A stretch of 64,000 bases of DNA from contig NC_135507.1 in assembly GCF_052857255.1 (NCBI RefSeq), positions 78,412,850-78,476,849 on the forward strand, written 5' to 3'. The DNA comes from Amblyomma americanum. Lineage: Eukaryota; Arthropoda; Arachnida; Ixodida; Ixodidae. Made by a program: the position numbers and the translations under genes. Shown here piece after piece: positions 55,951 to 64,000 of this stretch. The notes under the pieces are model-generated. The model searched no databases. It saw only the letters and a program-made list of their open reading frames with translations, and was not told where the DNA came from. Within the stretch, counting starts at the first letter, position 1; the number at the start of each line of letters is the position of its first letter.

Positions 55951-57444
55951 CTTTGTCGGCGACCATGGCCAGTATTCTGGTTCATCCGCTCCTAGTTCAC
56001 AACGCCGCCACCACGGGCCGCATGAAGTTGAGCTCCTCCTCCTTCTCTTACATTCTTCCTCCCGGTTTGAGAGAGAGACGCTAGTAAGCTTCGCCCATTG
56101 TCCGCTTTGTGTGTCCTCCCCTCAAGCCAAGCTCCTCGGGATGGGGGCACCCTTCGCGTTTCTGTTTTTTTTTTTTTTCCACCCAGCGTGTTCGAAACGG
56201 GCTGACTGTGCGGCTCCCCTAGTCTGTTCCTTTACTGCGGTGCAAGAAAAGAAAGAAGTCGGGTTGGGGTTGAAGCGGTGTACACGCCCCGTCTTTGTCC
56301 GACTTTCAGGGGCCATTTGTCAAAAACTACTGGCGGTATATATGCACATCACAAAAGATATGGCTAAACGTTCCAGAATTGTGCCAAGGCCCAGCTATCA
56401 CTCAGTGAGTCCAGAGCATAATGTGTGGAATAGAATTTTTTTAGCGCTGCACCCAACTTCTCCCCGTGGGACGGTCTGTGTCTTCATGGTAAATGGTGTT
56501 TTGCTGTACAGAAAATCTGATGACTGATGACAGAACAGAACTAGCGGCCGTATAAGCATCAGTAAGAACCTTGTGTTGCGCATTTGTTTACACGTTAGTG
56601 TTTTTATTTTTTCGAAAGAGGTTGCAGTTATAACCTGACTCACCATAATGGTCAAGTTTTTTCGCAACGGGGAAAAAAATTACGGACAACAATTAAGTCT
56701 ACTGACGAGCTGTGAAGGAGAAAGCTTGCAGCGTGGTGTTCGGCTGCGGCGATGGCGTGCTGCTCTAATGCAATGGCCAGCCAAGCTGATCAGTTCACGC
56801 CGCCCGAATGGAAGTTGATGAAGGCGACGATACCCAAACCCAGCTCGAGCCCCTGTGCTTCCTTTTTTTCGAGTTGAGTTAAGTTGTCGACAGAAGGACG
56901 AAAGGAAAAGCACGGGCTTGCTTACTGGCTCAATGCGGAGCCACGCCCAGCTGCCTGAGTGCTGATAGTAGGAGGTGAAAGATGGGAGTAAAGAGACAGA
57001 AGAAAAGCGCGCGCAATAGCCCGTAGGCCACGGGCCAATCCCGGAGGCAGTGCAATACCGGGCTGACCTGTGCCAGAGTGCGTTACGCCAAGCACTCCGC
57101 CATACTTTCAAAAATATGCGTAACACCCAAGCCTCAAGGGCCCATATGAGATATTAAGCCAGGTATGTGAATGGCATCCCCCTTCGAAAGCGGACCGGGG
57201 ATTGAGCCACACCCGAATACTCGATCCTGTGCTTCCTTGCTATCGCTCCCCTTTATATTTCTCCTCGATATCATTTCCCTTTCTCCTCCGCCGGCTGCAG
57301 CTCGGGTGGTTAAGATATTAGATAGCAATTGCCACGGCCGCCAACATTATTTTCCTTCACTTTTGATGCGAAAGCTTCACTATGCACCTCGTAACGATTT
57401 CGCGGTGCTTACGGTTTTGACCTTCAAGTGGGCCAGAGATCAGT
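55951..57444. other. no gene recognised
   Basis: Open frames at 55805-56527 (antisense to the PLK exon) and 56680-57126 show no domain. Poly-T at 56165-56179. Confidence 0.4.
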
Positions 57445-57527
57445 CCTCTCACGGCGTGGTTCGAGCGTCCACCGATATATGTGAGACAGTTACTGCGCCA
57501 TTTCCTTTCCTCAAAACCAATTTTAGA
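57445..57527 (+). mobile_element. SINE 3' end
   Basis: CTCTCACGGCGTGGTTCGAG through CATTTCCTTTCCTCAAAACC. Confidence 0.75.
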
Positions 57528-57552
57528 AACTAACCTTGAAAGTAAAAATTGA

Positions 57553-57760
57553 AAACTGGTTTTTTGAGAAAGGAAATGGCGCAGTATCTGTCTTTCATAT
57601 CGGCTGACACCTGAACCGCACCGTAAAGGAAAAATGGAGGGAGTGAAAAAAAAAGAAAAAAAGGTGCCGTAGTGGAGGGTTCTGGAATAATTTAGACCAC
57701 CTGGGGATGTTTAGCGTGCACTGACATCGCGTCCTATCCACTGAGCCAATGCGGCGGGTT
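57553..57760 (-). mobile_element. SINE, head internally deleted
   Basis: AACTGGTTTTTTGAGAAAGG through CACTGACATCGCG, then a jump to ACTGAGCCAATGCGGCGGG (the head). Convergent with the copy at 57445. Confidence 0.82.
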
Positions 57761-59307
57761 CCCTTCATGGGTGCGGAACCCACTTCGGAAAGTATTTTAA
57801 TTACGAAACTTAATTTTTCTTTTTCTGATTAGGTCACGTGGTTTTTCCAAACCTCTGGGAAGGACAACGCCTGATTTTCCTCCTTATGAGCTGCTATGCT
57901 TTCGCAAAAATGAAAATATGCTGCCTTCTACTTACGAACGGCGCTGATCATTTTACCTAGGCTGCTTGCACACAACATGTGTTTCCTGCATTTATACACA
58001 AGTATGGTGACAGGTTGCTCAGCGTACAAATTATTGAATAATACCATTTAAACGTGTAGCCATTTTCGGGATGCGCTTGTATAGGAATTGTACCTGCATG
58101 CACGTGACTTTCTGGCGCCCTAGTTCACTGCCTTTTTCTGCATGTGTGTGTGTCTGTGTTGGGCTGAGTGTGTGGGTGTGCGCGCGCGCGCCACGGTAGA
58201 GTTCATTGCATGCAGTGGCGCAAAAACGCGGAGCTCCCACTTGGCTTTTCGCAAGTTTGGCTTAGTTAGGAGGGCGAGGGCCGGCTCAAGATGTGAAGCT
58301 TTTAAGTTCCATGGCTGATCACCGGCCTGTCTTATGACGTAGGGATAATGTAAACAGGAAATTCGAGAATGTAACATGCAACCAGATCCCTCGGATTTTT
58401 TTTTCATCACATTACTCCGCATGAACATGTCCAGATATCGAGAACCACACGCTCGAGACAACACAGGCTTTTTGCGCGCGTGGTTTTCTTCCACCGGCCT
58501 TGAGGAAACGCGCGCGCCCATTTTCATACGACAGTAATTCATGTCCCCATAAAAAAAAGACATGCTATGCTTGATGAATCGTTTATCTTCAAGACAGTCA
58601 CGTTTACATGCCCGCCCCCCAAGTCGCCACGTGCTCGTCGGCCATGGCGGCCTCGTCGACGGCGACGTGCGCAAGCAGTCATATCGGAAAAGAGCGGGCT
58701 TTCTGTGCACCCATTCGCTCGCGTCAGCCGCCGCCTCATCAACCGTCGTCGGACGACGTGCGAAAATTATCTGGTAGGTCCACATTGGTGGCGGCGCTCA
58801 CCATCGGGTGAAAATCGCCGGCCTCACGCCGTAAAAACGCCTCATGCATCCCGGCATTAAACGCTGTGGCTGAGCGGGGTTAAGATACTAGATTACGATA
58901 CCTGGTGACATGACCAAGCGCCGTCACATGTCCGAGATGGGAGGTGCACTAGCGGGTGGCTGTTGGCTGGTTATACGGTCGAGTGCTCATTGCTCGCCGG
59001 GCTAAATGTTACGTCATGAGACCATGCGAAATAGCCTGAAATTTCGAATACAAAATATGCAGAGGACACCAAGCCGCAGAAAAGACCTGTTAATGCTATA
59101 GCATCATACCAACAAGGCGGAGCTAAGTGTTCCCCAAATTTCTTAATTTCAGCACGATTTCTTTTCTTTGTTCAAAAGTACTGCTCATAGTGCTGCCGCA
59201 ATGAGGAGTTGTGTAGTCAAGTCATCAATGTTGTACTTTGCGATCGTTATGGAGCGCTTGGATTTTGATGTAGGCGAAATGCTAGTGGTCCGTGTACTGT
59301 TCGATTT
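57761..59307. other. no gene recognised
   Basis: The 221-codon - strand frame (58120-58785) overlaps competing frames on both strands and shows no domain. CA/GC dinucleotide run at 58141-58190. Confidence 0.4.
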
Positions 59308-59375
59308 CAGTGCATGTTAAAGAACCTCAGCTGGTCGAAATTTCCGGAGTCTTTCACTACGGCGTTCCTCATAGC
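59308..59375 (+). mobile_element. SINE fragment
   Basis: TCAGTGCATGTTAAAGAACC and GGTCGAAATTTCCGGAGTC. Confidence 0.65.
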
Positions 59376-60144
59376 CTGAGTCGCTTTGGGACGATAAACC
59401 ATAAACCAAAACGCATGGAAATATTATACGGCTTATGGAAAAGCGTGATGAAGGAGATTCCACAATTATTTTTGGGTGTGACATAACTATGAGGGATCGG
59501 AAAGCAAGCATTGCTTTTTCACGCTGTAAGAACTCGCTCAGCGGCAGCTGGAGCTGTGATGCGCCAAACATACCTTTTCACGTATTTGAAAGCACTGCCT
59601 GACAAATGTTTCAAAGACTATTAGAGATCATATAACGGCAGCAATGCGTCCCACCCGGTCCTCTTCGTTCCTTCTGTTGTTTTTCGTAACTGATCTAAAT
59701 TGGGATCCAAGTGGAGACACATCCCTTATGTTAAAGCTGAAATTTACTAACGTACCCTGACGCCCGGATCTACATGACGTTACTCACCAGCATGGTGACG
59801 TGACTCGATTACGACCGACGCTGAATACCCCCGGGAATTCGGTCCCCTCGCCGTCAACTGTGAATGCTGAGACGGCCGCAGACAGAACATGCCATCGCAA
59901 ATGAGAATCTCCAAAAGGAGGCCATATTAGGTTCAGGAGTGAAATTGAAAATAGCGAAAATTATATGTAGCAATGCGTACATTCAGTTTAACTTCTTCAG
60001 CCTACCGAATTTCCTAACCTGTTGAGTGTTTTGCTCAATTCTTTGTTCCTGTCCTTTTGTGCAAGTTGCAAAAAAAAACGGTGGTTTAGCTTTGGTTAAA
60101 CCTGGAGTGACGCGATAGCTACAGCTGCCCGAGTGGAACTTGGT
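59376..60144. other. no gene recognised
   Basis: No domain or repeat identified. Confidence 0.35.
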
Positions 60145-60203
60145 CACGTGACCAAACACGTGACCAACAATGTGATCAGCCGCACCACGTGACCAACCAC
60201 GTG
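60145..60203. repeat. cluster of four CACGTG palindromes
   Basis: CACGTG at 60145, 60157, 60186 and 60198, in a GTGACCAA-type 12-bp unit; a degenerate fifth unit (TGTGATC) lies between. Followed by a GGTGGCGG-rich repeat. Could be a small satellite or E-box-type protein-binding array. Confidence 0.65.
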
Positions 60204-61116
60204 ACAGGGTGGCGGCGCATCTACAGGGTGTCAACGCAGCCACAGGGTGGCGGTGCCGCCACCACCACGGCGCCGCCACGTTGAAGGCTCGAAATGCTGC
60301 CGTAATAATCGCTACAAAAACTCGTACAAAAAATCAAAGCGGCGGTTTACTTGACATGACAGAATACATTTATTTCGCGTCACATCATGGCGCAGAAAAA
60401 GTCTAAACGATACATTTCGACAGTTTGCTAGAAATACACAATGCACTTATGCACAGAACCAGCTTGAGAAAGTGTCGGTAGTAAATATTAAGTATGGCAA
60501 AACTTTACACTTTCTACATAGACGTGTACCACTTGCAACCGCCACACATCACTAGGCTGGTTGTGAGGAAAGGAGAGGTGCAACATTCGCGCTACAATGA
60601 GGTCAGCCACATGAACCGCGCCGTTTCGCAGGGAACATAGGCTGCCAGAGGTGCACTGCGAAGGCATTTCAAGCGTGCACTGCAGTAATTATAAAACACA
60701 ATTGGCCTAATCTTGATGAAACCCAAAAAACACAAAACAACACAGCGTGGCGCGATACAAAAAATATAAACATATCATACATGAATACAGATACAGCGTG
60801 TAAATATTGCACATCAAGGTAGATTATCACAAATATGGCGAAGAACGAAGAACATTTACTGCACATATAAGTCGCCACAAGCACAAACAAAGCATTTCAC
60901 TCTCGTTTAGTCGTACCAGCGAGAATGCGAGTTTTAGCATTGAGTGAAGAGACATAGTAAACCGTTCAAGCTGCAAGTGTGCACATACTGCACTACAAAA
61001 ATTTTTGATGAATATTTCATTAAAAAAGTAAGAAATGATAAAAACGGAGGCATACAGACTTGTGGAACATCGCGAGCAGGCAATTGCTAATTGCAGGCAA
61101 TTTTTGCTAATAGAAG
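60204..61116. other. no gene recognised
   Basis: A/T-rich; may hold the 3' UTR of the - strand gene ending at 61117. CACAATG at 60437 resembles a Transib/RSS heptamer but its partner was not found. Confidence 0.35.
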
Positions 61117-61164
61117 TCAAGTCGACTGCTGAAAACATCGTTTTTCTCTTTCTTTGCGAAGCAT

Positions 61165-61255
61165 TTCACGCAGTTTGGGAACTGATTTTACTTTCGTTGA
61201 AATGCCAGCAGCTTTCAATTCGGTCCGCAGTTCAACCGCGTCCATATCCTCGATG
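61165..61255 (-). other. SAP-like domain at the C-terminus of the RAG1/Transib-like gene
   Basis: MDAVELRTELKAAGIST...VPKLREMLRKE: helix-turn-helix spacing of a SAP DNA-binding motif (hydrophobic-x2-ELR, G-I-S/T, L-R-x-ML). It follows the catalytic Glu by about 80 residues. Confidence 0.55.
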
Positions 61256-61705
61256 CAAGCGGGAGGTGTATCCTCGCGCTCCATTTCAGGAGCGCTTCGA
61301 GCCCTATTTGTGCGACTCTCTTCAACCATACCCTCGACCCAGTATGAACGATCGTGTTTTTTGTACGCTCGACTTGTTGTTACGTGCGCGCTATTCTCAA
61401 GGCGTTTTGCCAGCTTCAGCGCATCGGCGGCCGCATTCCATTTATTGGATCTTGCATGATGCAAATGCTTCAGAATATCATTCTTTTTCTCAATGCCTTC
61501 GCTCGAAAACCACCCCAAACACTTAAATTCTTTATGCTTATTTGAGGCATGACAGACAAGAATATGCATATATGGCGTCAATCTTTCAGCCCCGTAACCC
61601 TTATGCCCTCGTTCTCCAAGTTCTAAGTACGTTTTATGGAATTTGGCTATTTCTTGCTCGATGTTTCCGCCGGTCGTGTTATGTTCAAAATGATCAAAAA
61701 TGCGA

Positions 61706-63061
61706 CTAAGCATTTTCCAAATTGAGATGATTTTTTTTTTCTGTTTCCGGGCTGAGTTTTCCAGTGAGCCTCTCTGGCAGCATTTCGAGCAGGCGCTCGC
61801 AGGAGTCTCCGTGAATACAGGTGAAATTTTTTCCTTTTCTTTCGTCCTGCCACAGTTCAAATTTTACACCACAGCTAATAATTGCCTGCACAATTGCTTC
61901 CACGTGAGTGCTCTTGGTGTTTAAGTTCGTAACTTTATCGCGGTTGTCTTTGTCCATTGCTTCGACAATCAATCCATCAACCAGGCGATTAACGACTCTA
62001 ATGCGCATGTGTAAAATGTCTGGAACCACAAATGCAGGTTCAATGTTGAATAGGGGAACGACTTTCATTCCGAATTCTTCAACAATGCCGTCCTCCCTCA
62101 TGTTTTTTAGAGTGCGCAGAAGAGGCGGCTTATTACACTCCTCTGTGTTTGCCCCAGCTCTGCTTCGTTCCTTTAAATTAATACGACAGAAAGGACATGG
62201 GTGCCTAGAAGACGCTGACTGCAATCCTTGAACCATGAGCAAGAATTTTAGATCTGAGCCCAGACAGACTATGGCGGGAACTTCCTGTCCTTCCAAGCTG
62301 ACACTGCCCCTTTTCACAACACTGTTAACTTCGTCTATCAAATCCTTCAAACTTTCTCTAATCTGAAAATAGTTTTCAGAGACTTCGACGACTGCGAGCA
62401 GGCGATGTAAGGTATGGCTCTGCAGCCTCCGGCTGCTGTCAATCAGGAGAAAAGATAGAGTTGTCCAGCTTGTTCGTGTGCTGACTACACAGCCATCTGC
62501 TTCTATTTTGACCAAAATTGGCTGCGACCTGAGCTGTTCTCCTGTCATAGCTCTATTCACTGCATACTCCGCAACGGCAGTTTCAAGTTCGTGCACAAAA
62601 GACACCTGAGCGCCAGCTGCTTCTCCTAGGGTTTTAAACACAGCAGTGCTTTCGTCTAGTTTTTGCCTGTATGAATTGATGACACGGAGGGAGGGTAAAT
62701 TAGGGACAGCTGAAGACATTTTTTCCCAAAAAACATTGCTTACAAAGTGGTTGTCTAAGAGCGCGGTGATTGCACGGACGCTTTTCTTCTCGGGGGAAGA
62801 AAGATCCTGATAGTCAGTTTTACCATTACTGCGGTATTATTTTTTGATTCCTCGCTCCACGGAGATTCCGTCAATGTCAGAAAAAGTAATTTTGTGCAGT
62901 AGCCCTCGAAGGTCTTCTACAACCAACTGGCATAAGTCCAAGCCATAGCTTTCCAAAATTTCTTCTAGCCCTTGAACTATCACGCTGCCTACAGAATGCA
63001 GCTTTCTTCTATCGGTGCTTTTCGAACCTTCCCCGACCCTTTTTCCGCAGTTGTTGAGCAA
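61706..63061 (-). pseudogene. RAG1/Transib-like catalytic core, frame with single TAA
   Basis: Continuous - strand frame across the TAA at 62837-62839: before it QGLEEILESYGLDLCQLV and RGLLHKITFSDIDGISVERG, after it YRSNGKTDYQDLSSPEKK and the first two catalytic Asp residues with the CPFC pair. The single stop within 450 codons suggests recent loss or a readthrough/assembly base error. Confidence 0.7.
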
Positions 63062-63555
63062 GCGGCAGTTTTTTGCCTGTGATAACAGGCTTTTGTTTTA
63101 TTTTTGCAGCTGAAGGCATTTTGCCTCAAAATCCTGAATTGACTTACGCAGTTCAGAAAGAGACCATTCTGATACACCCTCCATTCGCTTCACTTCTTCT
63201 TGTAAAGCTTGAATAATGATGTCCTGATACTGTTATTTGAATTTTGAACAGAACTTTCCTTATCGAAGGGAATTTTTACATGGCGCTCTTTTTTAAGGAA
63301 CCCCTCTTTTGCTCGGCCAATAATTTTTCTGTACTGAGTATCTACCGAGGAGCAGGGGCTTCTAAATCTTGTCTCTACTGCAACCTTTAAACTCTCTGGG
63401 ATGGACATGCCAAGTGGAATAAAAGATGTTATTGTCTCAAAATAAGATTACTCCAAAACCGTTTTGTTACTAAAGATTTCCAGAACTGTCTTATTTGTCA
63501 ATGTAAATGAAATTGCACATTCAGAAATCTCTAAGCGCAAAGCTCCCGAACTCAT

Positions 63556-64000
63556 TTTTAAGAAATTCTAAACAACACAAATTGAAATGCAAGAATCAAT
63601 ACTATATCAAAAAAAAACAAAGTTCCAAAACGTTTGCTGGCAACATATATGTGAAAGGCGGAAGGCTCACTATTTCTGTGGGTTAGGTTCTGCATGCAAC
63701 AACCTTCGACACGAGGAACATTTGCAGACTTTCCACAGGATAGCCGTTTGGAAAGAGCTTGCAAGCTTTCTGTCGTGTCACAGCAGCCTTCACACGCACT
63801 GGGAACTCAATTGCCACTACACTGCCAAGTTTCGTTTCTCGAGTATGCCACCCAAAGGGAAGATTCGCTTTGAAAAGTCTGACTCATTGCAAACAATCCA
63901 ACCCCTTTCGAGCGGCCTTCCTTTCCTACTGAAAACCCATCTAAAGATGTCCAGGTCTATGTTCACCTTGACAAGCCCGCTGGATCGACGGCTGTTGGAA
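63556..64000. other. possible upstream region of the RAG1/Transib-like gene
   Basis: The - strand has an open stretch near 63690-63830 (with SVVAIEFPVRVKAAV), but no recognisable domain; the true 5' end may lie outside the window. Confidence 0.35.

Larger units (their letters stand above)
61117..63555 (-). pseudogene. RAG1/Transib-like DDE recombinase/transposase gene, decayed
   Basis: The - strand frames join into one protein: a start near 63555, a Cys/coiled-coil N-terminus, then the long open part 62837-61706 and a C-terminal part to 61117. Catalytic-type motifs in RAG1 order: KIEADG (Asp, 62497), FLLI strand, CLGSDLKFLLMVQGLQ (Asp, 62254) with zinc pair CPFC (62197-62186), VVPDILHMRI, YMHILVCH (His pair, spaced like H937/H942 of RAG1; 61566 and 61551) and GWFSSEGIEKKND (Glu, 61500). 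This D-D-E plus CxxC and HxxxxH is the RAG1/Transib pattern. Disruptions: stop near 63449, frame change near 63230, stop near 63093, TAA at 62837-62839, shift in a T10 run at 61731-61740. The DDE core itself has one stop and one homopolymer shift. RAG1/Transib membership is inferred from motifs, not a search. Confidence 0.68.

Noticed and set aside
55805..56527. 240-codon + strand ORF
   Set aside because: Its start is antisense to the PLK exon and its 3' part is low-complexity; no domain.
58120..58785. 221-codon - strand ORF as a gene
   Set aside because: No recognisable domain, and it overlaps equally open frames; low support.

Overview
The window is nuclear DNA from an arachnid, most likely a hard (ixodid) tick. 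The main evidence is at least 25 whole or partial copies of a tRNA-headed SINE. Its head carries A-box and B-box-like sequences (TGGCTCAGTGG and GGTTCGAACCC), its body is conserved, and its tail is an A/T-rich trinucleotide run. It matches the Ruka-type SINE known from ixodid ticks. Non-LTR retrotransposons of RNase H-bearing (I/R1-like), CR1 and RTE types and a Penelope-like element support the same reading. Nothing prokaryotic is present: there are no operons, no CRISPR array, and most long open frames are antisense shadows of repeats.

Layout. 0-4.3 kb: a decayed RNase H-type LINE split by a SINE (with target-site duplication) and by a 1.4-kb terminal-inverted-repeat element carrying a THAP-domain ORF. 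4.3-10.8 kb: SINE relics, three phase-0 exons of a polo-like kinase (PLK) N-lobe on the + strand, then a dispersed repeat whose inverted partner lies at 50.1-50.9 kb. 11-14.2 kb: an old repeat unit interrupted by a 5'-truncated LINE whose pol frame has only two stops. 16-17.7 kb: another LINE; 17.9-18.8 kb: a possible solo LTR; 19.8-20.0 kb: a CA repeat. 20-25 kb: CR1 fragments and a LINE ORF1 with three zinc knuckles. 25-36 kb: dense SINEs, including SINE-in-SINE, three SINEs in a row inside a LINE reverse transcriptase (RT), and inverted SINE pairs. 37-38.4 kb: an RTE relic followed by a hairpin. 39-44.3 kb: a nested stack in which a CR1 lies in a duplicated LINE segment and a Penelope-like element lies in the CR1. 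45.3-49.6 kb: an almost full-length but decayed CR1 that keeps a degenerate 2A-like peptide. 49.6-56 kb: repeats, a 131-bp satellite, a TTAA-flanked element and one PLK exon on the - strand. 57-60 kb: SINE pieces and a CACGTG array. 61.1-63.6 kb: a decayed - strand gene with the RAG1/Transib-type DDE signature and a SAP-like C-terminus.

The genes do not form a pathway. The window records nested transposition, plus two fragments of what looks like a cellular kinase gene. The most notable locus is the RAG1/Transib-like relic at the right end. Next are the PLK exons on opposite strands, the THAP-bearing TIR element and the 2A-like remnant in the CR1. Motif assignments come from reading the translations; no database search was possible, so family names rest on motifs.
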